Positions 22,300-28,668 of a stretch of 37,964 nt of DNA are shown here, piece by piece; position 1 is the stretch's first letter; each line of letters starts with the position of its first letter. Made by a program: the position numbers and the translations under genes. The notes beneath the pieces were generated by a model. That model did no database searches. It was not told the DNA's origin and saw nothing but the letters and a program-made list of their open reading frames with translations. Origin of the DNA: a virus; the IMG/VR virus record IMGVR_UViG_3300045918_000841, positions 1 through 37,964 of that record; one strand, given 5' to 3'.

Positions 22300-22562
22300 A
22301 ACTCATACCCCCGCTGACGGTTCTTCTCCTGCACCCGCAGCAACACATCCAGCGGATGAATCCCGAATTGCCGCTCAACAATATCAAGCGCCGTTTTTGC
22401 CGAAGTCAACAGATCCGCCAACTCCTCCGCCACTCGCTCAATCGGCTCGTTTTCAAAAGCAAGATCAACTTCCATAAGCTCGCTCCGGATATGAGCAATC
22501 TGGGCAACTAAGCCGTTCTGTTGCGAAAACTTTAGTTTCGGAAAGGGGAGGGTGTCTATCAT
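22296..22562 (-). CDS. MazG-like NTP pyrophosphohydrolase-type protein, 88 aa
   Basis: The 88-residue helical protein contains LVAQIAHIRSELMEVDLAFE and, 15 residues on, VAEELADLLTSAKTALDIVE. The ELMEVD and EELAD pairs match the ExxE...ExxD metal-binding signature of all-alpha nucleotide pyrophosphohydrolases (MazG/dUTPase-like). Such phage enzymes hydrolyse NTPs or the alarmone pool to nucleoside monophosphates. The start ATG at 22562 overlaps the true stop of the DHH gene by 4 bp. Its translation-start segment is identical over 21 bp to that of the gene at 8934. Confidence 0.65.
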   Translation of the reverse strand: MIDTLPFPKLKFSQQNGLVAQIAHIRSELMEVDLAFENEPIERVAEELADLLTSAKTALDIVERQFGIHPLDVLLRVQEKNRQRGYEL

Positions 22563-23423
22563 GCCGGCACCTGTTCACTGAGCGGAGTCGAAGTGAGACT
22601 AAACGGCAAAACATCACACTGGAAACCAGATGCCCCCTTATGCCCCCCCCCCGCCACGAGCCTTACAAATGGCCGATACATCAACCTCCGGCTTTTCGGC
22701 ATACAGCGAAATCTTCCATTTATCCCGGTACCAGCAGAACGAAAGCATAGCGTCGTGCTTCTCCGGGTCGTAACCGGAATCAAACACTGTCGAATTTGTC
22801 AGCCCCTTATTGACCGCCAGCACTCGCAAACCATCTAACTCCGTTTCAAAACCGCACGACCGGAGATAACTCTCATTATCTTTCTTTTGCGCCGCCAACA
22901 GCAACCCACCGGCCCGGGTGATCTCTTCAACCAGATCATCATCAATAAACAAACGGCTCCAGAACTCGCTATTATTCGGATCAGTATCAAACTGCCAGAC
23001 GCCTTTCTGAAACTCCATTGCGCCAGGGTGATTCATCCAGTCCCATACGTCATAGCGTCCGAGCAGAAACACCGCCCGCGGCAGAACAGAGTCAACAAGG
23101 CACTCCCACACCAGTTCGCAACCAGCCTTACCGATAACCTGCATGCCATTGAACGGCACGTCGGCCAGATCTCGCTCTTCGATAGCGCTCTTGTGGTGGT
23201 CGATCCACACCAATGCGCCACACGCCTCTTTTAGCCGGATCATGTCACTGAATGGTTGCAGTGAGAAATCCACCATATACACCAGCTCGTCAGACAGGAT
23301 CGTCTCCCACGGAAACGGCTGGCCGTAGTTGATACCTATCAGCTCGCATTCAGGGTGAACTTCTTTGACTATTGCGCCGGAACACCGCCCATCTTGATCA
23401 GCACTGTGGTAAAAACATTTCAT
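22559..23423 (-). pseudogene. DHH-family phosphoesterase split by a 10-G tract
   Basis: From the ATG at 23423 (GGAGG upstream) the protein begins MKCFYHSADQDGRCSGAIVK and has the DHH motif VWIDHHKSAIEE. As written it stops at 22638 after KARGGGGA (261 aa). If one G is removed from the 10-G tract at 22643-22652, the frame continues as GGGGHKGASGFQCD, the DHHA1 motif, and ends EQVPA with its stop overlapping the next gene (ATGA at 22559-22562); length 287 aa. The intact frame is thus clear. DHH proteins cleave phosphodiester bonds in oligonucleotides or cyclic dinucleotides using Mn ions. Without the C-terminal GGGH motif, substrate binding would be impaired. The cause could be phase variation, mutation or a sequencing error. 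Confidence 0.8.
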
Positions 23424-23618
23424 TGAGTAACCTCCGTAAAATAAGTTCCGGTCTTTCCCGGCTGTCAGGAGCCTTGCTGTTGAACTCCGGTCCTGCAATA
23501 TACGGCGGTCAGGAGTGGCGGCAAGTGTGTGAATCACGGGACTCCGCCACAAGCTACCCCGATAAACTATGCCTTTCCTGCCGTGCTCAAATCACGGTTG
23601 AACCGCCTGGGGGGTTCC
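23424..23618. other. 195-bp untranslated gap in the early operon
   Basis: This gap has no ATG on the minus strand and no convincing reading frame. It holds two inverted repeats: GTGGCGG/CCGCCAC (23515-23550) and CCGTG/CACGG around 23580-23596. There is no T-tract and no good promoter. It is the longest gap in the leftward early genes and may be a structured leader for the DHH gene. Confidence 0.5.
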
Positions 23619-23798
23619 CTAATCCTCCACCCGATCACCACACCAGATAATCACACCCTCGTCACTACCGCCCAGATCCACATCCTCGACCTCAGCCAAC
23701 CACTCACCGCAATCGATAATCACCGGAGTTTCACCAGACACATCCTGGCTATCCTTCATCTCCTCCAGCCGTCTGATAAGTTCGTCAACAGTAATCAC
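23619..23798 (-). CDS. Small acidic phage protein, 59 aa
   Basis: A GTG at 23798 has GGGAGG six bases upstream and overlaps the preceding gene by 14 bp. The product begins MITVDELIRRLEEMKDSQDV and continues GETPVIIDCGEWLAEVEDVD, ending with VIIWCGDRVED. Phages frequently encode short proteins starting TVxELIxxL with a following VVID strand. The function is unknown. The longer upstream frame has low-complexity hydrophobic content and overlaps the HTH gene, so it was not used. Confidence 0.6.
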   Translation of the reverse strand: MITVDELIRRLEEMKDSQDVSGETPVIIDCGEWLAEVEDVDLGGSDEGVIIWCGDRVED

Positions 23799-24069
23799 AC
23801 TCAACCTCCCGAATAATCGCACTAGGAAACCCGCCGCCAAACCCCTCAACCCGTAACCGCTCATCAACCCGAGCGGCAATCCCGGCCATAAACTCCAAAT
23901 CCTGCTGCTGCCACTCCCGAATGCGGTTAATAAATCCTGCCGGCATTGCCCGGCGCCCGGTCTCATACCCCTGATACGTCCCCTTCGGGATATGTAACAG
24001 CGCCGCCATCTCCCCCAGACTGAACTCCATCTCCAACCGCAACGCCTTTAACTCCGCATACGCTTCCAC
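23785..24069 (-). CDS. Cro/CI-type helix-turn-helix regulator, 94 aa
   Basis: From a GTG at 24069, with GGAGG eight bases upstream, the protein starts MEAYAELKALRLEMEFSLGE. The HTH is LGEMAALLHIPKGTYQGYET, followed by GRRAMPAGFINRIREWQQQD. This is the xenobiotic-response-element (XRE) fold used by phage Cro-like regulators. It is within the early operon, so it may tune early transcription rather than maintain lysogeny. The DNA target is unknown; operator copies at 26078, 13728 and 8943 are candidates. Confidence 0.7.
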   Translation of the reverse strand: MEAYAELKALRLEMEFSLGEMAALLHIPKGTYQGYETGRRAMPAGFINRIREWQQQDLEFMAGIAARVDERLRVEGFGGGFPSAIIREVECDYC

Positions 24070-24096
24070 GCGAAAAAACCTCCAAACCGTATGCGC

Positions 24097-24279
24097 CTAA
24101 GCGCACAATCTCGTCTCCCAATCCGGCTCAAACTCCAGACACTCATGCACCGTACCCGCAACAAACGCCTCAAGCTCCAACCGGGCACACTCCCCAATAC
24201 CACTGCACCGCTGCACCACACAACGCTCGCACTGGCTATACGCCTTATAATTACGCCGTTTGCGCTTCACTGCAGCCAT
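24097..24279 (-). CDS. Small cysteine-rich phage protein, 60 aa
   Basis: The ATG at 24279 has AAGAGGCG upstream and overlaps the end of the preceding gene by 29 bp. It begins MAAVKRKRRNYKAYSQCERC and continues VVQRCSGIGECARLELEAF, with further cysteines in HECLEF and RLCA. The spacing CxxC...C...C suggests a metal site, and the N-terminus is very basic, which may favour DNA or RNA binding. The family is not recognised. Confidence 0.55.
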   Translation of the reverse strand: MAAVKRKRRNYKAYSQCERCVVQRCSGIGECARLELEAFVAGTVHECLEFEPDWETRLCA

Positions 24280-24658
24280 CGCTTCGCCTCTTACCCTGCT
24301 CCAACAAAAAATACTTCTGCAACGTCCGGTCGCAACACTTATGCCCCGCCTGCGTCAACTGCCGCGCAATCGCCTCAAACGTCACCGAAACCGCCCGACA
24401 CAACGCAATACAGCCATAAAATCGCAGCACAATAGCAATAGTAGCCGCTCCGGACACCATCCCGCTATCCAGCGCCTCCGGAGTCAACGCCACAACCGGC
24501 GCTCCAAACGACTCCCACCACTTCCCACACAAGCGGCAACTAAACCCACTAATCATCACGCCCCCAGAACAATCCAGACGAGACAACTGCGATGATTGCG
24601 ATAAACCCTCCACCCGGATCACCGCCGGACCAGACGCCCCACACTTTGGGCACTCCAT
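24251..24658 (-). CDS. Zinc-ribbon and helix-turn-helix-like phage protein, 135 aa
   Basis: The ATG at 24658 overlaps the preceding stop (TGATG). The protein begins MECPKCGASGPAVIRVEGLS; a second knuckle, FSCRLCGKWWES, completes a zinc ribbon of the Ogr/Delta or Com style. The C-terminal half has AVSVTFEAIARQLTQAGHKC, then CDRTLQKYFLLEQGK, which reads like a helix-turn-helix. It is probably a DNA-binding regulator of phage genes. No exact family match is claimed. Confidence 0.55.
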   Translation of the reverse strand: MECPKCGASGPAVIRVEGLSQSSQLSRLDCSGGVMISGFSCRLCGKWWESFGAPVVALTPEALDSGMVSGAATIAIVLRFYGCIALCRAVSVTFEAIARQLTQAGHKCCDRTLQKYFLLEQGKRRSDGCSEAQTA

Positions 24659-24834
24659 CAACGTTTCACCAAAAACGCCCGATCAGGACCAAGCGAGCGA
24701 TTAACCGCCTCCATCATCTCCGTAACCGTCGGTTGCGGCACAACATCATGATTCTCATACCAACCAGCAACACCCATAGCCGCCACCAACAACAGAAACA
24801 CCACAACGCCATGTAACTTCTCACGCTTACTCAT
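24658..24834 (-). CDS. Small single-span membrane protein, 58 aa
   Basis: Reading from the ATG at 24834, with GGGAGGCGGAC upstream, gives 58 residues. It begins MSKREKLHGVVVFLLLVAAM and continues to a Gly/Ala segment, forming one membrane span after a short basic start. The rest (PQPTVTEMMEAVNRSLGPDR) is likely outside the cytoplasm. Both ends are coupled to neighbours: ATGA at the start and TGATG at the end. The function is unknown. Similar small early proteins occur in phages that alter the host envelope. Confidence 0.55.
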   Translation of the reverse strand: MSKREKLHGVVVFLLLVAAMGVAGWYENHDVVPQPTVTEMMEAVNRSLGPDRAFLVKR

Positions 24835-24971
24835 GTCCGCCTCCCGTCGACAACAACTGACTCTAAAATCTGCTTTAACCCGTCAACCTCCGCAGCATCC
24901 ATCCCCGAATCAGACTCCGCCAAATGGTGCAACGCCAACACAACAAACAACAATCGCGAATCATCGTTCAT
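24831..24971 (-). CDS. Small hypothetical phage protein, 46 aa
   Basis: The ATG at 24971 overlaps the upstream stop as ATGA and has GGAG six bases upstream. The product is 46 residues (MNDDSRLLFVVLALHHLAES at the start, VVVDGRRT at the end), and its stop overlaps the next start by 4 bp. It is acidic and helical. No family is recognised. Translation is supported by two exact 4-bp overlaps. Confidence 0.5.
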   Translation of the reverse strand: MNDDSRLLFVVLALHHLAESDSGMDAAEVDGLKQILESVVVDGRRT

Positions 24972-25150
24972 CGCGCACTCCGGGCAGCCTTACGCTTCAA
25001 AATGCGCCGCTCCGCCTCATCCGCCGCCGCACACGACAGCGAATAAGGGAGTGCCCCGCGCACCGGCTCAACAACAGTCGCCGGACGCATAAACTCCGCC
25101 ATCACCTCACGAACCAGCGTCTTAATTTCATGCTTATCCTGTTCAGTCAT
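24968..25150 (-). CDS. Small helical phage protein, 60 aa
   Basis: The start is the ATG at 25150, coupled to the upstream stop as ATGA, with GAGGG upstream. It begins MTEQDKHEIKTLVREVMAEF, helical and charged, with a basic C-terminus (AERRILKRKAARSAR) that could contact nucleic acids. The family is unknown. It belongs to a string of short overlapping genes, a layout like the accessory early region of lambdoid phages. Confidence 0.5.
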   Translation of the reverse strand: MTEQDKHEIKTLVREVMAEFMRPATVVEPVRGALPYSLSCAAADEAERRILKRKAARSAR

Positions 25151-25401
25151 CCCCGTACCCTCACAAAACGTCGCTGCAACCCCTGATACACCCGCGCCAG
25201 CCGCATATGCTTGCAATCCTCCGCCGGATACAACAACATCCCGCTCCGCACCTCAAAATCACGGCAACCACACCCCGCAGCGCACTCATCCAGATCAACC
25301 AGATACAGCACCCCGCGCCGACCGCTTGAGGTAACGTGATACCGGCCACGCTCGCCCGTCACCGGATACACCCCGAAATCAACCGCCGCCCGCGCACTCA
25401 T
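25147..25401 (-). CDS. SWIM-zinc-finger-like protein, 84 aa
   Basis: This 84-residue protein starts at the ATG at 25401 (ATGA with the preceding gene). It contains RYHVTSSGRRGVLYLVDLDE, then CAAGCGCRDFEVR and, 12 residues later, DCKHMRL. The CxC...CxH spacing is that of a SWIM-type zinc finger, used for nucleic acid or protein contacts. Short SWIM proteins occur in phages, with no known specific role. The length is that of an isolated domain. Confidence 0.65.
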   Translation of the reverse strand: MSARAAVDFGVYPVTGERGRYHVTSSGRRGVLYLVDLDECAAGCGCRDFEVRSGMLLYPAEDCKHMRLARVYQGLQRRFVRVRG

Positions 25402-25757
25402 AACAACTCAACCCCGCCGCCACGATTAAAACAGAACCGCACCTCTTTACCCGGATCACTCAACGCCGAGCGGATAGCACCCAGAATTGCAATAATCTCT
25501 TTGTCATGCACCGCCATATTCATCTGCATGGCCAGCCACTCCAGCGGCAGACGGCTCTTACTCTCCCGCATCAATGCCGGAATCAGATCCGGCGGGAAAT
25601 GACGCGGATCTGAAGGATTAAACATCCGCACAAACGCGCAATAATCAATCCCCAACCGCGCCGCCATATCCTTCGCGCAGACACCGGAGCCCTTCCAACA
25701 GAGATCCAGCGCCTCAGTCAGCGTCGTAATAGAAGCAACCGCAATAGAATCAGGCAC
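25398..25757 (-). CDS. Phage regulatory protein, CII-like, 119 aa
   Basis: This 119-residue protein has the segments ALDLCWKGSGVCAKDMAARL and LGIDYCAFVRMFNPSDPRHF, which form a helix-turn-helix. These are followed by PPDLIPALMRESKSRLPLEW. This pattern (helix-turn-helix, then NP..P, then a short helical tail) is seen in phage regulators of the CII/CP76 type that control early gene expression. It is near the start of the early operon. The start at 25757 overlaps the 88-residue gene by 8 bp. Confidence 0.6.
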   Translation of the reverse strand: MPDSIAVASITTLTEALDLCWKGSGVCAKDMAARLGIDYCAFVRMFNPSDPRHFPPDLIPALMRESKSRLPLEWLAMQMNMAVHDKEIIAILGAIRSALSDPGKEVRFCFNRGGGVELL

Positions 25758-26016
25758 GGCTCACCCCCGTCTTGGTAATCTCCACAACCCGCTTACCCAC
25801 CAAGGCATCACACTCCCGCAACGCCTTCATCGCCTGGCTCATATCGCCCGTATTGCGATAAAAGCAATCCAGCGCATCCTGAACCCGCTCCCGCAGCAGA
25901 TCGATCAGCTGCAGTTCAGTGGTTTTGATATACGACTTCTTGGCAAACACCTTCTGCCGGCCAACACTGGCTTTACGGTTCGCCTGTTCGATCATTGATT
26001 GGAGTCCTGTTCCCAT
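25750..26016 (-). CDS. First gene after the early promoter, hypothetical, 88 aa
   Basis: The ATG at 26016 has GGGAGAG seven bases upstream; upstream codons lie in the promoter. The protein begins MGTGLQSMIEQANRKASVGR and continues with QLIDLLRERVQDALDCFYRN, TGDMSQAMKALRECDALVGK and VVEITKTGVSRA. It is helical with a basic N-terminal third. The family is not recognised. Position suggests an early regulatory or anti-host role. Confidence 0.6.
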   Translation of the reverse strand: MGTGLQSMIEQANRKASVGRQKVFAKKSYIKTTELQLIDLLRERVQDALDCFYRNTGDMSQAMKALRECDALVGKRVVEITKTGVSRA

Positions 26017-26056
26017 ATCGCTCTCTCCCGCACTGGTAGTTTTCAGCATTTTGCGA

Positions 26057-26100
26057 ACAATAAAAAAAGCTGGTAGTCTGTTCAATAAGATGATGAACAG
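26057..26100 (-). promoter_or_regulatory. Leftward early promoter with overlapping 23-bp palindromic operator
   Basis: Minus strand: -35 TTGAAC (26080-26085), a 17-bp spacer, and -10 TATTGT (26057-26062). The perfect palindrome at 26078-26100 (arms CTGTTCA/TGAACAG, nine-base spacer) covers the -35 box, so a bound protein would block the polymerase. It lies directly after the stop codon of the ribbon-helix-helix gene. The same palindrome recurs at 8943 and, in part, at 13728. Confidence 0.7.
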
Positions 26101-26271
26101 CTACGCAGCTTTCTTGATCCTGGTTGCTTCTTTAATAAGCACGCTGCGAGTGAAAACACCGAGGGTTGAGCCTATTTTAGTAGCCGCTCGGCGTATTTCT
26201 TCTTTCTGGTCAGACGACATGGCAACCGTAAGCGTGGTATCGTAAATCACTGGACCTCTGGACATTTGCAT
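26101..26271 (-). CDS. Ribbon-helix-helix (Arc/CopG-type) regulator, 56 aa
   Basis: Reading minus from the ATG at 26271 gives 56 residues (MQMSRGPVIYDTTLTVAMSS at the start). A beta strand (VIYDTTLTVAMS) precedes two helices (DQKEEIRRAATKIGST and GVFTRSVLIKEATRIKK), the fold of Arc, Mnt and CopG repressors. The second ATG, at 26265, also has a suitable ribosome site. The gene is divergent from the CI-like gene, and the early operator follows its stop codon immediately. It is likely to bind DNA as a dimer and may be the Cro-like counterpart or the operator-binding protein. Confidence 0.75.
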   Translation of the reverse strand: MQMSRGPVIYDTTLTVAMSSDQKEEIRRAATKIGSTLGVFTRSVLIKEATRIKKAA

Positions 26272-26332
26272 CACCTCTTTCTCTGTGCTATAAGCATGTT
26301 ATCTATATTCTGTATACCAGAGGAATATGCAA
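26272..26332. promoter_or_regulatory. Divergent regulatory region between two phage regulators
   Basis: This short region separates the divergent ribbon-helix-helix and CI-like genes. It contains the near-palindrome ATAA-gcatg-TTAT (about 26291-26303). Just outside lie 13-bp inverted repeats (arms TGGACATTTGCAT and ATGCAAATGTCCA) covering both start codons. Promoters in both directions are expected. TATCTA and TATATT are -10 candidates, but no clear -35 is present. Confidence 0.5.
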
Positions 26333-26938
26333 ATGTCCACAGAAAAATATGCGTTCGTACAAAATATTTTCGAGACACTTATCTCATATTGGCAAGTCAA
26401 GGGATACAACGGGCTTGCTGCGCATATCGGTGTGCCGTACCAGACGCTTATGGCGTGGAAAAAAAGGAGAAGTATCGGAGACTATGCCCCGTTTATGGAC
26501 AAAGGCATATCAAAGGCATGGCTTGAAACAGGGGAGGGGGAGATGCTGGTTAATGTCGAGGCGTACCCTCACGGCACTAACAAGTATAAACAGCACGTAG
26601 GATCGATCCAGCAAAACCATGTTTCAGAATCTAGCGAAGAGCTTTATTCAGAAGAATACCGGGAAATGCTTAAAGCAAGAATACAGGAATTATCACCGAT
26701 TAAAGCCGCAGCTATCAGCTATATTAAATCCATGGAGGATAAAGATGTAGCGGAGATAATGAAATATCTAATCCCTCACGAGAAACCGCAGCCATCTCCG
26801 GACGAACTGCGCATGGAAAGCCTACCGGCCGAGGTGAAAGCGGTAATTCGTGAGACTATAGAGGCAAAAATCAGAGAAAGCGAAGCAGCTTCTTCAGGTG
26901 ACTTAAGCGCTCCGATTCTGAAGCCAATCGGCTCTTAA
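26333..26938 (+). CDS. CI-like phage repressor (N-terminal HTH type), 201 aa
   Basis: The ATG at 26333 (MSTEKYAFVQNIFETLISYW) has GAGG eight bases upstream, better than the ATG at 26327. The helix-turn-helix reads GLAAHIGVPYQTLMAWKKRR, followed by SIGDYAPFMDKGISKAWLET and GEGEM, which is diagnostic of the Bacteriophage CI repressor HTH family. The C-terminal part is helical (REMLKARIQELSPIKAAAIS) and lacks the S24 self-cleavage Ser-Lys pair. Thus induction would not be through RecA-stimulated autocleavage, but through an antirepressor or another signal. Its last 68 bp overlap the opposing response-regulator gene. Confidence 0.75.
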   Translation: MSTEKYAFVQNIFETLISYWQVKGYNGLAAHIGVPYQTLMAWKKRRSIGDYAPFMDKGISKAWLETGEGEMLVNVEAYPHGTNKYKQHVGSIQQNHVSESSEELYSEEYREMLKARIQELSPIKAAAISYIKSMEDKDVAEIMKYLIPHEKPQPSPDELRMESLPAEVKAVIRETIEAKIRESEAASSGDLSAPILKPIGS

Positions 26939-27290
26939 TTAAATCAAGCAGTGATTTGGAATCATACGGTTTGGTAATAAAGCGGTCGCAACCGACCTTA
27001 AAGCCTTTCATAATTGCCGATTCATCAATATTGCCGGTCAGGAAGAAAATAGGGGTATGTATGGTGGCGGCACGCGCTCGTAACATCTTGCACGTATCGA
27101 AGCCGTTGAGCACCGGCATTTCGATATCAAGCAGAATCAGGTCCGGACGGACAAATCGCGCACAATGACAGCCTGATTTACCGTTACCCGACAAATACAC
27201 TTGATACCCTGCCTCTGACAACAAAGTGTTAAGATGGTATTGAACTGCGAAATCGTCTTCAATTACTAATATTTTCTTGTTCTTCTGCAT
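26871..27290 (-). CDS. Receiver-only response regulator, 139 aa
   Basis: The ATG at 27290 (GGAGG six bases upstream) begins MQKNKKILVIEDDFAVQYHL. The CheY-type acid pocket is E11-D12, with phosphoacceptor D55 in LILLDIEMPVLNGFD, T85 in IFFLTGN, and K107 in FITKPYD. No output domain follows; the protein ends SHLKKLLRFL. It may be phosphorylated by a host histidine kinase. In a prophage, beside and overlapping the repressor gene by 68 bp tail-to-tail, it could link a host signal to phage control, either through protein contact or by antisense transcription. The region upstream has a 9-base direct repeat TCATTACAT (27359 and 27371). Confidence 0.85.
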   Translation of the reverse strand: MQKNKKILVIEDDFAVQYHLNTLLSEAGYQVYLSGNGKSGCHCARFVRPDLILLDIEMPVLNGFDTCKMLRARAATIHTPIFFLTGNIDESAIMKGFKVGCDRFITKPYDSKSLLDLIKSRLASESERLSHLKKLLRFL

Positions 27291-27416
27291 ACAACCTCCA
27301 GTAAGTGGGGTACCCGAAGGGAAAGCATAGAACATAAAAAACCGATTACGTGTGATCATCATTACATATGTCATTACATTATTAACAAGAGTAGTTAAAA
27401 CGGACTGCGGCAGGAT

Positions 27417-27566
27417 TTATTTCAGTATCAAAGGTTCTTTGTCGATCAACCAACGGACGCAATCAGATAATGATTTTTGATTAAGATCGGCAAGCGCTTT
27501 GAGTTTTTCCTTTTCCAGCGGAGTCAGTCTAAGTTGCACCAGTTCGGTTTTCAACTTAGCGGCCAT
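27417..27566 (-). CDS. Ribbon-helix-helix-like small protein, 49 aa
   Basis: The ATG at 27566 begins MAAKLKTELVQLRLTPLEKE and continues KLKALADLNQKSLSDCVRWL, a strand followed by two helices as in CopG/Arc-like DNA-binding proteins. No strong ribosome site is visible before the ATG. The start codon lies in an inverted repeat CCATAC-N12-GTATGG (27563-27586), which may be its own operator. It is divergent from the plus-strand genes at 27642 onward. Confidence 0.55.
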   Translation of the reverse strand: MAAKLKTELVQLRLTPLEKEKLKALADLNQKSLSDCVRWLIDKEPLILK

Positions 27567-27586
27567 ACAGGGTTTATACAGTATGG
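27563..27586. promoter_or_regulatory. Inverted repeat over the start of the small RHH gene
   Basis: Perfect 6-base arms CCATAC and GTATGG are separated by 12 bases and overlap the ATG at 27566. A binding site for autoregulation is plausible; it is not otherwise supported. Confidence 0.35.
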
Positions 27587-27641
27587 AATGAGTATTTAAA
27601 AGGGGAAAAGTAAAAGCGTGAAAGCGTAATAAGAGACGACA

Positions 27642-27986
27642 ATGGATAAAATCAAGTTCACCATACAAATGTTTCTTTTTCTGCTCTTCACCGCCTTTGC
27701 CGGATCACTCCTGGGCGCGATATGGTGGATGGGCGGGATCTTCTTTACGTTCTCATATAAGTACATTCAACACGGCTTCAACATTAAGGCCGTAACAACA
27801 CTTTTCACCTACTATCTTGAACGGCCCGAAGCAGCACAATATATAATAGATTGTTGCATCGGCGGATTTGTCGTTATGCAACTCTTTACACTCTTTGCCG
27901 TGCAAATAGCCTGGATGGGCGGCAACCCATTTTACGTATTCACCCGTGCCTTTAACCGTGGCGACAAAATACCGGGGCTGGAATGA
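27642..27986 (+). CDS. Hypothetical membrane protein, 114 aa
   Basis: Two hydrophobic segments are seen: residues about 6-36 (FTIQMFLFLLFTAFAGSLLG and AIWWMGGIFFTF) and about 72-95 (GGFVVMQLFTLFAVQIAWMG). Between them, residues 37-70 contain YLERPEAAQYIIDCC. The protein is probably an inner-membrane protein with both ends on the same side. The gene overlaps the next by 4 bp, so they are likely co-translated. No family is recognised. A role in superinfection exclusion is possible but not shown. Confidence 0.55.
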   Translation: MDKIKFTIQMFLFLLFTAFAGSLLGAIWWMGGIFFTFSYKYIQHGFNIKAVTTLFTYYLERPEAAQYIIDCCIGGFVVMQLFTLFAVQIAWMGGNPFYVFTRAFNRGDKIPGLE

Positions 27987-28363
27987 CCTATATACTATTA
28001 ATCGTTAGCGTGCTATTCGCCACCACCGCCCACACCGGCCATCTTCACAAAGAGTCGGAATACCGTGACGCCTGGTGTACCAAAGGGCGCACCGAAGTAA
28101 CCCTGCACGACGGCAGCCGCGTTGATTGTCTAACCGAAAACTACGCCGTAGAATTCGACTTTGCCCCAAAAGCAAACGAAGCGCTTGGGCAATCAATCCA
28201 CTATGCCCGGATCACCGGCACCGAACCAGCCATAGTATTGATCATCGAAACAGAAAAAGACTGGCGCCACTACAAACGCATCCGCCGCACCGCCAACAAA
28301 CGCGGCGTCAAACTCTGGCACATGACCCTTGAGCAGCTTGAACAACTCCAAAAGGTGAACTAA
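27983..28363 (+). CDS. Exported PD-(D/E)XK-nuclease-like protein, 126 aa
   Basis: A short signal peptide (MTYILLIVSVLFATTAHT) is followed by a family I have seen in islands and prophages. Its key segment is GSRVDCLTENYAVEFDFAPK and EALGQSIHYARITG (about 44-79). The order D48...E57-x-D59...K63 then Q70xxxY74 fits a PD-(D/E)XK fold. The C-terminus (EPAIVLIIETEKDWRHYKRI) is also typical. The start overlaps the membrane-protein gene by 4 bp. The activity and its target are unproven; export would direct it to the periplasm. Confidence 0.55.
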   Translation: MTYILLIVSVLFATTAHTGHLHKESEYRDAWCTKGRTEVTLHDGSRVDCLTENYAVEFDFAPKANEALGQSIHYARITGTEPAIVLIIETEKDWRHYKRIRRTANKRGVKLWHMTLEQLEQLQKVN

Positions 28364-28668
28364 TGCTCCGTTACAAACGACTCCTGCAGAGAGAACTGGA
28401 ACCATCACCCGGCACCTCGCTACAAAAAACCCTCCGGGATCTGGCCAAGGAACTCTCCATGCCGGTACCCAGCTTACACAACTACGTCAACTATGACGTT
28501 CTCCCCCGGATCGACAACATACAGAAAATGGCCGAGCACTTTGGCGAATCGGTCTCCAGCATGTTTTCAGACGATGACGACATCACCGCCCAACTAGTAG
28601 CCCAGGTACGCACACAAGACTCCGCCACAAAAAAGAAACTCCTGGAGGATCTGGAACAATGTCAGTAA
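28363..28668 (+). CDS. XRE-type helix-turn-helix protein, 101 aa
   Basis: This 101-residue protein contains LRDLAKELSMPVPSLHNYVN followed by VLPRIDNIQKMAEHFGESVS and SMFSDDD, a complete Cro/CI-type helix-turn-helix. It shares a TAATG junction with the preceding gene and overlaps the integrase start by 10 bp. It could regulate the integrase or act as an excision factor. No dimerisation or protease domain follows. Confidence 0.7.
   Translation: MLRYKRLLQRELEPSPGTSLQKTLRDLAKELSMPVPSLHNYVNYDVLPRIDNIQKMAEHFGESVSSMFSDDDDITAQLVAQVRTQDSATKKKLLEDLEQCQ

Noticed and set aside
22570-22596. A dispersed REP-like repeat (resembles the CACTGAGCGGAGTCGAAGTG type seen in many genomes)
   Set aside because: Only one copy is present in the window and it encodes the end of the DHH protein, so no repeat call is supported.
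22559-22783. A separate small gene containing GGGHKGASGFQCD
   Set aside because: It has no ribosome site, and its sequence is the missing C-terminal DHHA1 part of the upstream DHH gene shifted by one base at the G tract.
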